A stretch of DNA of 64,000 nucleotides from Hyaloraphidium curvatum. Taxonomy: Eukaryota > Monoblepharomycota > Hyaloraphidiomycetes > Hyaloraphidiales > Hyaloraphidiaceae. A model generated the notes under the pieces. That model made no database searches and had not been told where the DNA came from. It saw only the letters and a list, made by a program, of their open reading frames with translations. How positions within the stretch are numbered: position 1 is the stretch's first letter; every line of letters begins with the position of its first letter. Where the stretch lies: the NCBI GenBank assembly GCA_025558095.1, contig JAIVFI010000018.1, positions 434,001-498,000 on the forward strand, read 5' to 3'. The position numbers and the translations under genes were made by a program. Positions 53,813 to 62,832 of the stretch are shown one piece after another.

Positions 53813-55132
53813 ATGGCCATCGTCGACGGCTACCTGGCCTTTGCCAACGCGGCCGGCGCCGTGCTGAAGCCCGTGGCGGACCGCCTCGAGGACGTCGCGC
53901 TCGGGATCGCGAACCGCTATGCCCCCGACGCGACCGCCGCCGCGTCGGCGTGGCTGGAGCGCAACCAGAGCTCGCTGAGCAAGCGGCTGCCGCTCATGCA
54001 CCCCGTGAGCACGCGATGCCGCGCCGGGAAGGACCCGGGGCCCGGGGATCGCGGCGCTGACGCCACCGTCCCGCGCAGTTCCACGCGATCCTCCTCGCGC
54101 TCGCGTACCTCCTCGTCCTGCCCCTGATGAAGCAGCTCCCGGACCTCAGGAAAGCCGGCTTCATCAAGCCCCTGATGGTCCTCCACAACCTCCACCTATT
54201 TGCCCTCAGCTTCTACATGTGCACCGGGATTTGGGCCGAGGCGAGCCGCAGGCGGTACTCGTGGTTCGGCAACCCCGCGGACGAGACGGAGGAGGGCTGG
54301 CCGATGGCCAGGATGATTTGGCTGTGGGTATCGGGGAAGGCGGCGGCTGGGCGAGGGTTGGCTTTGGGATCACGGCCGGTCTCGCCACCTCTTTGGGAGG
54401 CGAGAACTGGGCACGGAATGCCCGTCGTCGGCCGAAGGCAGGATGAACGTGGCGAATAGCTTTGCTCGCTTGCTTGGGAGTGGAGGAGGAGACGAAGGCG
54501 GGCCTGCTGGTCGCTGGATCAACTCTGACAACCCTTGCCCTCCCAGCTTCTACTTCTCCAAGCTGCCCGAGTTCGTCGATACCTTCATCATGATGCTCAA
54601 GCGCAACTACCACCAGGTCTCCTTCCTCCACGTCTACCACCACTCCTCCATCTTCCTGATCTGGTGGCTCGTCACCTTCCTGGCCCCCACCGGCGAGGCG
54701 TGGTACTCGGCCATGCTCAACTCCTTCATCCACGTCATCATGTACGGCTACTACTTCAGCGCCGCGATCGGGTGGCGCGGCGTGGACTTTGTCAAGCGCT
54801 ACATCACGATGATGCAGATGACGCAGTTCGTGACGATGATGGTTCAGGTAGGGCGTTCTTCCGTTCCCCGCGAGGGCTCTTCTGATGCGTTGCTACCGCA
54901 GGCCACGTACGACATCATCCACGGGCTCAAGACGACCTCGAAAACCCCCCTCAAGACCGTCCTCCTGGAGCCGGCCCTCCACGCGCACCAGACAAACACC
55001 TACCCGCTCCTCCTCTCCACCGTGCTCTGGATCTACATGGTGACCATGCTGGGCCTCTTTGCCAACTTCTTCGTCAGGAGCTACTCCTCGAAGGAGTCGA
55101 AGAAGGCGGGCAAGGTCAAGAAGGCGGAGTGA
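53813..55132 (+). CDS. Very-long-chain fatty acid elongase (ELO family)
   Basis: ELO enzymes are ER 3-ketoacyl-CoA synthases. ATG 53813 opens MAIVDGYLAFANAAGAVLKP. Introns 54005-54078, 54324-54546 and 54848-54901 join the frame; the second, 223 nt, is long here. Signature blocks are LPDLRKAGFIKPLMVLHNLH, YFSKLPEFVDTFIMMLKRNY, the catalytic HXXHH in HVYHHSSIFLIWW, NSFIHVIMYGYYFSA, and ITMMQMTQFVTMMVQ. About seven membrane helices can be seen. The C-terminus is Lys-rich (SKKAGKVKKAE), similar to but not exactly a KKXX ER signal. The product is about 322 residues. Subfamily (Elo1/2/3 or animal ELOVL-like) is not resolved. Confidence 0.92.
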
Positions 55133-55207
55133 AGCTAGACTTTAGAGGATCAAGGCCTTGTACTGGCCCGGAATTATTGGACGTGAAAGATTCTCTTGCC
55201 CGGAAGG

Positions 55208-56571
55208 TCAGGTGTACACGACTCCTCCGAAAAAGCCGATCGCACGAGCCGGCTTCTCCGCGGTGCCCTCACGATCGCTCCAGCCCAGGATCAGCACCGG
55301 GCACGGGTTGCAGCGCATCTCGCCGCAGATGGCCGAGGCCAGCCCGCGTTCCTTCAGCCTCTCCACGGCATCCCACATCCCCGCATATTCCTTCTTCTTG
55401 TCCTCGAACTCCTGCGCTCCCTCGTCGTACGACTCGCGGCACAATATCCGCGTCTCGAACCACTCCTTCACCGCGTCGTCGGAGCCCAGGCGGTCCTTGT
55501 GGACCGGGTTCGCGGCCTCGGGGTTGATTCCCATCGCCGCAAACACGTCCTTCGGCTCCAAGGAGGGCGTCTCGACGACGACGGGGAGGAAGGGGTACTC
55601 GCCTTCGGAGCCCATGCTGACGGTGCAGGTGGTGGTCTTGGTTGAGACGTCGGCAAGGTACTCGAGGTCCTGGATCGAGCGATCAGGCAGGTGATGCAAG
55701 CGACACGCTCGCCCTACCTTCTGAAGGCCCTCGAGATCGGCAGGGGAAACACCGTCAGGCAGGGCTACGTCTTCGCCCGCTTTTCGCTTGGCTTGCAGCT
55801 CCCGAAGCCACCCGAATTGCGCCGGATTGTAGGCCACGCCGAAGCTAGTGAGGACCTGTCAGAAGACGCCGTGGTCGGAGAGGGGAGGCTCCAACCTCCA
55901 CGCCTTTGGTTCCGGCTTGAAGATGTACTTCTCGCCTTCATCCCAGTAGGCAGAGGCCTGCCCGTCCGCAAACGCCGAAATGAGCGCCTTGCGCCCGTCA
56001 CCGAGGTCCGAGAAATCAAACTTGTCGAGGAGTGCCGAAAGAGCGTCCGAGCCACCTGCAGCTTCCTCGTTCGTGTGCTTTGTATCGCCCGCATCCCCTC
56101 CCTCGGGTTCAGCGTCCGATTCGGCCTTGGCTTTCTTCGCCCGAGTTGCCCTGGCCTTCTTGGGCGCCGGTTCCGCGGCCGCGGCGGCTGCCTTGCCTCT
56201 CGTCCTCTTCGCCGGCTTTTCTTCCTCCGCCGCAGGCTCCTCGACGTCGACGGGCGCTTTTTGCTCGGCCACTGGCTCTCCGGAAGCCCCCTCCTCGGTG
56301 TCTCCCGCGGCCACGCCCGCCTCGACGTAGCCCTCCTTTAGCTTCTCTTTCACCATCTTCTCGACGAACTTGGCCGCTTCCTCGCTCGACGCGTGCGATT
56401 TATCCCTCGTCTGGCCGTTGGTTCCCAGCTTCCCGAAGCGGACCGTCGTGTCGGAGGACCCCTCTTCGAGGCTGATTTCCCAGAACTAGGGACGGCATCA
56501 GCTCCATTGGGGCACCGGGAGGCACGGGAAAGGACCTTGGTTGTGTGCTCGAAGTAGCGCTTGACCGACAT
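55208..56571 (-). CDS. WGR-domain protein
   Basis: ATG 56569-56571 opens MSVKRYFEHTTK; a 50-nt intron leads to FWEISLEEGSSDTTVRFGKL and GTNGQTRDKSHASSEEAAKF, a WGR domain (nucleic-acid-binding module of PARPs and some bacterial proteins). A Lys/Ala/Glu-rich linker (PAKRTRGKAAAAAAE) follows, then LSALLDKFDFSDLG and EKYIFKPEPKAW. A 51-nt intron (GTTGGA donor, TCACTAG acceptor) continues the frame into SFGVAYNPAQFGWLRELQ, which otherwise lacks an ATG; this is why I treat the two blocks as one gene. A third intron gives LQK-DLEYLADVSTK. The rest (TPSLEPKDVFAAMGINPEAA, DKKKEYAGMWDAVERLKERG) is unrecognised. No PARP catalytic domain is present. Alternatively there are two genes, split near 55850. 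Confidence 0.68.
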
Positions 56572-56679
56572 TCTGGCTGTGGAGACGGCGATGTGGACGG
56601 AGGTCGCCCCAGTCTCCTTGTGGACCCTTGCCTTGTCGTCCTTGCTTTTTCGGACCCTCGGATCACCACCGGCTATCAA

Positions 56680-56916
56680 GTGCGAGAATGTGAATATTGT
56701 TTAAAGGACAATCAGCAACGGCACCAGATGCTAAGACGCCGAGGATACCAGGACCCCGACAGTACTCCATGCTCAGTAGCTCGTTTCGCAGTTGTTCCCC
56801 GACCCCCAGTAGCACCACGCGGGCCACACCGGCGCCGCGGACACGCCTCGCCTCACCAGCTTCGCTCGTGCGGCATCCATCCGCCGCCTCGTCAGCCAGC
56901 CCTCCTGCGGAAGCAC
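56680..56916 (-). pseudogene. Duplicated 3' end of the GH20 hexosaminidase gene
   Basis: About 237 bases match 59462-59702 in the same orientation, including the last ~50 codons of the hexosaminidase (LTRRRMDAARAKLVRRGV ... WCYWGSGNNCETSY, stop) and its 3' flank. The coding frame is still open in the copy, but upstream sequence shares nothing with the enzyme, so no catalytic domain is attached. I see no start or acceptor that makes it a convincing gene. Confidence 0.7.
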
Positions 56917-57245
56917 TGCCCATGCACCGCTCTCCCCGGCAGTTCGGCAGACGCACTCCGTCGCAGCCGGTCCGGTGGGCACCGCAGCATGAGGGCCGGG
57001 CTCCGGCTCGCAGGTCAACGCACGACCAGCTTCCGCGATACGCAGGGCCGTCCCCGCCGGGACCCAGCCTCTGTTGCCAGGCACGCAATTCTCTCCTGAA
57101 TTCGCCCGGCATTCCGACCGTTGCGTCGGCGGGGAAAGCCAGCTCGGCGACCCGGATCCGCAACCCAGGCCCGAAAGCGAGGAGCGCCGAGATGCGAAAC
57201 ACCGAGGGCGGTCGCATTGGCAGCGACGACCTCCTGCCCGCAGCA

Positions 57246-59282
57246 TCACCCGCCTCCGGTTTCTTTCTTCCACTCCTCGGGACAGGAGGGGCACCTCCCC
57301 AGCACCGTGTCGCATTCGGGGACCGGCACCCTCCTCAACGACCCAAAGCCCACGCCGGGGTACTCGTACCCGTACGCGCGGGCCATGTCCCACGCCCGGC
57401 GCGCATACCCGGCGTCCGCGCTCCACAGCTCGTCCCAGGTGAAGGGCGGACGGTGCGCGCGGGAGTTGACGAACCCCGTGGCGTTGGCGTGCCCCGTGGC
57501 GCTTGCGTTTGTGGGGGGTCCGGCGCGGCGTACGAGGCGGCGGGCGGTCCCGGCGGCGGCGTAGGCGGCGATGCGGTGCGGTGCGCCCGGGTCCTCGGTC
57601 CGCACGACGTAGAGCCCGAGGCGGTCGAGGTGGGCGTGCCATTCCACCCAGAACTGCATGAGAAGGGGGACGCGGCGCCTGGTGCGCGCGTGCGGACGGA
57701 GGTCCAGGGGGACGTGCCGCCCGAGGAAGGCGCCGTACTCGGGGAGGAACACGGGCTCGGTGCACAGCGAGGCGAGGGATGCGAGGGGCTCGCGCACGAG
57801 GTGCACGGCGACGCGGAAACGCCCGCCTTTGGTGCGGGCCGGGCCGAACTGCCTGTCGTCGCGGAACGCCATCATCCACGACACGGTGCCGTGCCCCCCG
57901 GGGTCGTGCCAGTCGTCCGTGGCGAGCACGCCGAGCGAGCGCAGAGCGGTTTGCACGGCGACGGTTCCCGAGCGCGGCGTGGCCGTCACGAGCAGCGGCC
58001 ATGTGGAGTTCAGCGCCCCCAGGCGGCAGCGCGGCGCGTAAATGTTGGATGCAGCGAGGGTCTCACACGTAGGCAGCGGCCGTGGGGCGCGATTGAGCGG
58101 GACCGGATCGTCCGGGAAGGCCAGCGTCGCATTTCCGAGTGCCCAGACACCGCCGTCGACCCGAGCGCCGGGGGAAGCGAGCGCGGCGGCAAATGCGTGG
58201 AAATCGGGGGTCGGTCCGGCACCGGCGTCGCGGGGGTCCGCGACCGGGGGGGTTGGATTCGCGTCTGTGGCGTTTGCGGTGCGGTTGCCATCTGCAAGCG
58301 GCTCCAGCGCGTCGAGCACCTCGTGTGTTGACGGCCGTGCCTCCAGCCGCGGCTCCCCATCACCTCCCACATAGCCCGTGTCCAAATCAAAGTCCTCCAA
58401 GTTCCAGTGGCACCGTTTTGCAAACTCGACCTGATCGAGCGGCTTCCTCAGATCGCTCGAGCGAACGTCTGCGATGACAATGTTGGGGAAGATGACGAAG
58501 AACCCGCCGGGATCGTTCGAATATCCCGGTCCGAACTTGGAGAGGTTGTCCAGCGGCCGTTGCAGCGCTGCCATCTCCCGGGCCAGCCGCGCTGCAGACG
58601 AGCGGTTCAGTCCGTAGGCGAAGTTCCCGAACGGAGTGGAGCCCGGGAGCAGCTGGGAATAGTAGCCATTCTGCCGCGCCTCACGCAGGTTGTGCGGCGT
58701 CCAGCCGTGCATCTGCGACGCTCCGAGCATCAGGACCGACCAGTTGCTGCCGACGCGCGCCATGGCGGCGTCGAAGGCGTCGGGGAAGCTGCGGTGGAAT
58801 ATGACGTCGTCCTCCAGCACAAGGAGACGGCCGGTTGCCCGGCGGGCGGCGTACTCGAGGTACGCCAGCGTGGTCAATGCGAGTGCGAACTGCTCGGGGT
58901 TTTTGAAGCTGCCGCGATCGCGGGCGTGCAGCGCCGCGACGGTCGGGTCGCGGCCGTCGAAGCCGCGCACGACGGTGTGCGGCACGCGCAGCGCGCGCAG
59001 CTGGGCGCGGGCGCGGGCCAGCGTGGCGCGCCGCGGCAGCGAGATCACGAGCACCTCGTCGAACACGTCGGTCAGCCGGCAGCGCGCGGGGCGCGGCGGG
59101 CAGCCGGCCGCGGGCGCCCAGCCCGGCGGCGGCGCGACGAGGTCCGCCAGCAGCGCGGCGTGCGTCATCGCGGGCTCGTCCGGCGGCCCGCAGCGCGGCA
59201 CGGCGGCCCACAGCGCGGCCGCGCCAGCTAGAAGAGCCAGCGCGGCGGGAAGCAGCCTCCGCCTCGCTCCCGGGACGGGCAT
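57246..59282 (-). CDS. GT25-like glycosyltransferase fused to a sulfotransferase-like domain
   Basis: This intronless protein of 678 residues has a type II signal anchor (LLPAALALLAGAAALWAAV), as in Golgi enzymes. The N-terminal half resembles GT25/LPS-type glycosyltransferases: DVFDEVLVISLPRRATLARA, VVRGFDGRDPTVAALHAR, TGRLLVLEDDVIFHRSFPDA with an acidic metal motif, and SNWSVLMLGASQ. After a Pro/Asp-rich linker the C-terminal half has the 5'-phosphosulfate loop VTATPRSGTVAVQTALRSLG and the 3'-phosphate motif VHLVREPLASLASL, the PAPS-binding pattern of sulfotransferases. The end is Cys-rich (CDTVLGRCPSCPEEW). It could add and then sulfate a sugar on a glycan or glycoprotein. Both halves lie in one uninterrupted frame. 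Direct repeats of the neighbouring gene's 3' end flank it. Confidence 0.78.
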   Translation of the reverse strand: MPVPGARRRLLPAALALLAGAAALWAAVPRCGPPDEPAMTHAALLADLVAPPPGWAPAAGCPPRPARCRLTDVFDEVLVISLPRRATLARARAQLRALRVPHTVVRGFDGRDPTVAALHARDRGSFKNPEQFALALTTLAYLEYAARRATGRLLVLEDDVIFHRSFPDAFDAAMARVGSNWSVLMLGASQMHGWTPHNLREARQNGYYSQLLPGSTPFGNFAYGLNRSSAARLAREMAALQRPLDNLSKFGPGYSNDPGGFFVIFPNIVIADVRSSDLRKPLDQVEFAKRCHWNLEDFDLDTGYVGGDGEPRLEARPSTHEVLDALEPLADGNRTANATDANPTPPVADPRDAGAGPTPDFHAFAAALASPGARVDGGVWALGNATLAFPDDPVPLNRAPRPLPTCETLAASNIYAPRCRLGALNSTWPLLVTATPRSGTVAVQTALRSLGVLATDDWHDPGGHGTVSWMMAFRDDRQFGPARTKGGRFRVAVHLVREPLASLASLCTEPVFLPEYGAFLGRHVPLDLRPHARTRRRVPLLMQFWVEWHAHLDRLGLYVVRTEDPGAPHRIAAYAAAGTARRLVRRAGPPTNASATGHANATGFVNSRAHRPPFTWDELWSADAGYARRAWDMARAYGYEYPGVGFGSLRRVPVPECDTVLGRCPSCPEEWKKETGGG

Positions 59283-59461
59283 GCGCGGTCGCGGCGCCGC
59301 GGCGGCCCCGGACGGCTTGATCGATGTCCAGGCCGACTTCCGGACTCGTTGTTTCGGTTGTCTCGAAGGCTAGCGCTGGAACGTCATTTTGATTTGGCCG
59401 TGGAGAGTCCGATGGCCCGTAGACCCCCTTTCCTTCCACCCCACTGCCCAAGCCAGTCCAA

Positions 59462-59702
59462 GTGCGAGAATGTACACATTGAAGACAACCAGCAGCGGCA
59501 GACGATGCTAAGAAGCCGAGGATCCCCGGGCCCCGACTATACGATACGCACTCCATGCTCAGTAGCTCGTTTCGCAGTTGTTCCCCGACCCCCAGTAGCA
59601 CCAAGCGGGCCACACCGGCGCCGCGGGCACGCCTCGCCTCACCAGCCTCGCCCGCGCGGCATCCATCCGCCGCCTCGTCAGCCAGTTCTCCTGCGGAAGC
59701 AC
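59462..59702 (-). repeat. Parent copy of the direct repeat flanking the GT25 gene
   Basis: This 241-base block, the 3' end and flank of the hexosaminidase gene, matches 56680-56916 at high but imperfect identity by eye. The two copies are in direct orientation and about 2.8 kb apart, with the GT25-sulfotransferase gene between them. Divergence includes small indels outside the coding part. Confidence 0.75.
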
Positions 59703-61448
59703 CCCCGTGTCCTTCGGGCTCCACCAGCGCTCCGCGCCCCCGGCAAGGCGCGGCCACAGCGCCGTATCGAGGTTGCCGGGGTCCGTCGCTTCGGCCCAGA
59801 GTGCAGCCTCGGCGCCGAGCACGTTGGGGTCGTTGTCGGGGCTGGGGTCGTAGAGGTGGAGCGTTCGCCACGTCTTGTAGGGGTCGCACCAGTACTTGGG
59901 CGACATGGACAGCCAGTCGCCGTGCCCGCAGTCCAGGTAGAGCCACTTGCTCGGCGATGCCACGACCCTGAAACCCCTGCGGGAAAAGTCCCTAACGAGC
60001 CAGTCGTCGCCCCAGACCTGGATGACCGTGCCCTTGGGATCCAGCGCGACGGACGAGTGGTCCGTGATGTCCTGCCAGTGCACCGGCGTCCGATTCAGCG
60101 CGCGAACACGCTCGTGCACGCCGGCCACGAAGGTCCCGAGATCGTTCGGCGAAAAGCCGCGGAGAAAGGTGCCGTAGAGGTTGAGGTTGATCTCGTCGCC
60201 GCCGACGTGGATCAATGGGTCGGGAAAGAGAGCTGCGACCGTTGCGAACAGCTTGTCAAGGAGCCGGCCCACGGCGCCGGATGTATCCTTGACGTTGAGC
60301 TGACCACACGGGGGCACGTAGCAGTATGCACCCCAATCGGACGCGTCCGGCTTTGGTCCAACGGTTATGTTCGGAAGCCCGGACCAGCTGGCCGCGTGTC
60401 CGGGCATATCGAACTCGGGAATTATGCGGATCCCACGATCGCCCGCGTAGGTGACGAGGTCCGCAACATCGGCCTCCGAGTAGATTTCTCCCGGAGAGTA
60501 CGCGCCGGCAGCAGCGAGCTCGGGGGCTGCAGCAAAGCTGAAAGGGAAACTTTGCGAGTCCGTGATGTGCCAGTGGAACACGTTGAGCTTAACCGCCTCC
60601 ATGCCGTCCACGATCCTCTTCAGGTCTCGCAAGGGGAAAAAGTGCCGCGACGTGTCGAGCATGACACCGCGGTGGGAGAACCGCGGGGAGTCGTTTATTA
60701 GCCACGGCGTGTCGTAGATGAAATAGCCGGCCACCTGCGGCGATGCTCGGCCGGCATCCAAGTAGAGTGCAGCAGAAGATATGGGCTCGATCAGCTGCGA
60801 GAAGGTCTCGAGGCCGCGAACACATCCGATCGTCGATGCGCAGGATAGGGTGGCCCCGGAGCCGTCGCCGGGGACCCGGAGCGTGTACGACTCGGATTGT
60901 AGATGAATAGGCACGGCATCGTCGCTGCCGCCCTGAAGATTGACCGTGAGGGTCCGAAGCACGCGGCTGGAGTTGCCTTCGCCATCGTCCCCGTCCGCAC
61001 GAGGCAGAGGGAAAAGTCGCGCTTGGTAGCGCACTATGGCTCGCTCGAGACGGGCCGACGTGTTGCGTCCGGCGCGCAGGGTAAAGTTCCGGGCAACAGG
61101 CAGCGGCGGCCGGCCGCCAAAGGTCCAGTTTGCGGGCCGCGGCCACAGGAAGCCGTGCGTCGGGAGACGCGGTGGGAGGGCGGACGTGTTGAACGGCGGC
61201 AGCCCGTCGCCGCCCGACGCGACTATGCAGCTGTTCCCAGCGCGCTGCGCGGCAATCACCGACGCGGCAATCAGCCCGGCAAGGAGTCCGACGCTGAGAA
61301 CGCCGAGAGCGATGGCCGCAGTCCGCCAGCGCCGCCGGGACTCTGCCGTCCTCCCCTCGCGTCCCACGGGAGGGTCCACGCCGTCCGCCGATGCGGCGGC
61401 GTCTTTCTCCTGCCAGACATACGCCGCATGGCCGTCGTCGGCCGCCAT
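59559..61448 (-). CDS. GH20 beta-N-acetylhexosaminidase, membrane-anchored
   Basis: This enzyme removes terminal GlcNAc/GalNAc, for example in chitin turnover. ATG at 61446-61448 opens MAADDGHAAYVWQEKDAA; the frame is open further upstream but those codons would run into the divergent gene's promoter. A signal anchor (TAAIALGVLSVGLLAGLIAA) predicts a type II membrane protein. GH20b-like and GH20 domains show CVRGLETFSQLI, PRFSHRGVMLDTSRHFFPL, MEAVKLNVFHWHITDSQSFP, GIRIIPEFDMPGHAASW, and the catalytic Asp-Glu pair in LIHVGGDEINLN. Several NxS/T sites follow. The C-terminus is VWPAWCYWGSGNNCETSY. It is a single exon of about 629 residues. A fragment of its 3' end is duplicated at 56.7 kb. Confidence 0.92.
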   Translation of the reverse strand: MAADDGHAAYVWQEKDAAASADGVDPPVGREGRTAESRRRWRTAAIALGVLSVGLLAGLIAASVIAAQRAGNSCIVASGGDGLPPFNTSALPPRLPTHGFLWPRPANWTFGGRPPLPVARNFTLRAGRNTSARLERAIVRYQARLFPLPRADGDDGEGNSSRVLRTLTVNLQGGSDDAVPIHLQSESYTLRVPGDGSGATLSCASTIGCVRGLETFSQLIEPISSAALYLDAGRASPQVAGYFIYDTPWLINDSPRFSHRGVMLDTSRHFFPLRDLKRIVDGMEAVKLNVFHWHITDSQSFPFSFAAAPELAAAGAYSPGEIYSEADVADLVTYAGDRGIRIIPEFDMPGHAASWSGLPNITVGPKPDASDWGAYCYVPPCGQLNVKDTSGAVGRLLDKLFATVAALFPDPLIHVGGDEINLNLYGTFLRGFSPNDLGTFVAGVHERVRALNRTPVHWQDITDHSSVALDPKGTVIQVWGDDWLVRDFSRRGFRVVASPSKWLYLDCGHGDWLSMSPKYWCDPYKTWRTLHLYDPSPDNDPNVLGAEAALWAEATDPGNLDTALWPRLAGGAERWWSPKDTGVLPQENWLTRRRMDAARARLVRRGVPAAPVWPAWCYWGSGNNCETSY

Positions 61449-61582
61449 CGTGGCGCGGACCACGGAGCTTCGGAGTGGCGGTGCTTGGACCGATCGAATT
61501 ATTCGACCGATCAGGCCAGATGTGGTGATCGGAGCTCTGTCAGCACGGGCAGTCCTGAAGAATCGAATCTCGAGGTCCAGCG

Positions 61583-62713
61583 ATGAGGGCGGCAACGGCG
61601 GCGCCCCGGAGACTGTGCGGATCGTGCAGGCACCTTTCCAGCACGGCTCCTCGGGGCTCGATCTTCTCCTCCCTCTTCGCGCGCGGCCGTGACCCGGCGG
61701 CGCCATCCGCGTCCCGGGATGCTCCGCCGAAGACGAGTTTCCAACCCCCGCTGGCCCTGGCCCGGCTGTCGGCCCATCGACCTCCCACGGACCGCGATGC
61801 CTCTTTCCTGAGGCGTGTCTCCGACGGCGCTCAACCCGGGCACCTGGAAAACCCTGGCGCACGTGTGCACGAAAATCTGCTGTCCGCGACTGAAATGGAG
61901 GCCCTGGAGAATGCTGCGAGGGACTTGTGTGCTTCTCACGGCATCGATTTGATCGATCCGCACGCACGGGCCGTGTACGAAGCGCAGATGGCCTTCCTGC
62001 GGCTTCCGCCGGAGGTCAACATGCTGCGTGTCACGGGTCGGCCAGAAAGGGCGGACCAGAGGCGTGGTGAATGGGGCTATGCTGACGATTTCGACGAGTC
62101 CAAGCTTCCGCATGCGATTCGGACGCTCGTCGACCGCATCAGAGAGCAGCCCGGGCTCGCGCTCGGGAAACCGCGTGACGTCACCATCAACCAGCGTCGG
62201 CATCGCTTCTTCCGGCTCGATCCGCACATCGATCCCCAAGATGATGGCGGCTCCATATTCATATGCTCGGTGACTGCAGGGACCGTGCTCACCCTGAGCC
62301 CGCTCGACGAGTGGAAGCGGCACGAGGCGCAGATCGTTGCCGAGCGGGATCAGAAGGATCCGGAGTGGGCAAAGGGACTGGAATGGATACGGAGCACGCG
62401 GTCGTACACTCGTGAGTTCTTCTTCGACGTGCTATCTCGTCGGGACGACTAAGCTGTCTGTTCAGCGCACGACATCGACGTGCTCCTCCCCCTGGGCTCG
62501 GTAGCTCAGCTTAGCGACGATGCTCGTTGGACGTGGACTCACGCTACGAGGCTGGGTGTTGAAATCCCTGTCGATGAGGGAGGAAAGACCCGCTGGAGGT
62601 TGGCGGACTGGTGGGGAGACCGGACCAGGACGATCGAAAGACGGGAGGAGAGGATCAGTGTAGTCGTTGCGTTCGGCGATCGAGAATACGGCTTCCCGGC
62701 GAGGGAGTTCTGA
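61583..62713 (+). CDS. ALKBH7-like 2OG/Fe(II) dioxygenase, probably mitochondrial
   Basis: ATG 61583 gives MRAATAAPRRLCGSCRHLSS, an Arg/Ser/Ala-rich presequence like a mitochondrial targeting peptide. The AlkB-type core has ENLLSATEMEALENAARDL, EWGYADDFDESKLPHAIRTL, iron ligands in FFRLDPHIDPQDDGG (HxD), SIFICSVTAGTVLTLSPL, and after intron 62412-62465 (GTGAGT donor, 54 nt) DIDVLLPLGSVAQLSDDARW, TWTHATRLG (distal His) and ERISVVVAFGD with the 2-oxoglutarate Arg. The layout is close to ALKBH7, which in animals acts in mitochondria. A 40-residue insert lies between the core strand and the intron. The product is about 358 residues. Substrate is not deducible. Confidence 0.8.
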
Positions 62714-62832
62714 AGGAGGAGTGATCGTTCTCGTTAGAATCATCGACTGGCAGCTTGCGTCGACAGATTGGACCCACCCGGGGCCGACGGGCGCTCAGGC
62801 CTGCGGAAAAGGCGTCCGCATTAATAGCAGAG

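Noticed and set aside
56773-58002. A 409-codon minus-strand frame ending in the hexosaminidase-like tail.
   Set aside because: Upstream of the duplicated segment it overlaps the GT25 gene in another frame and has only Arg/Ala-rich shadow composition.
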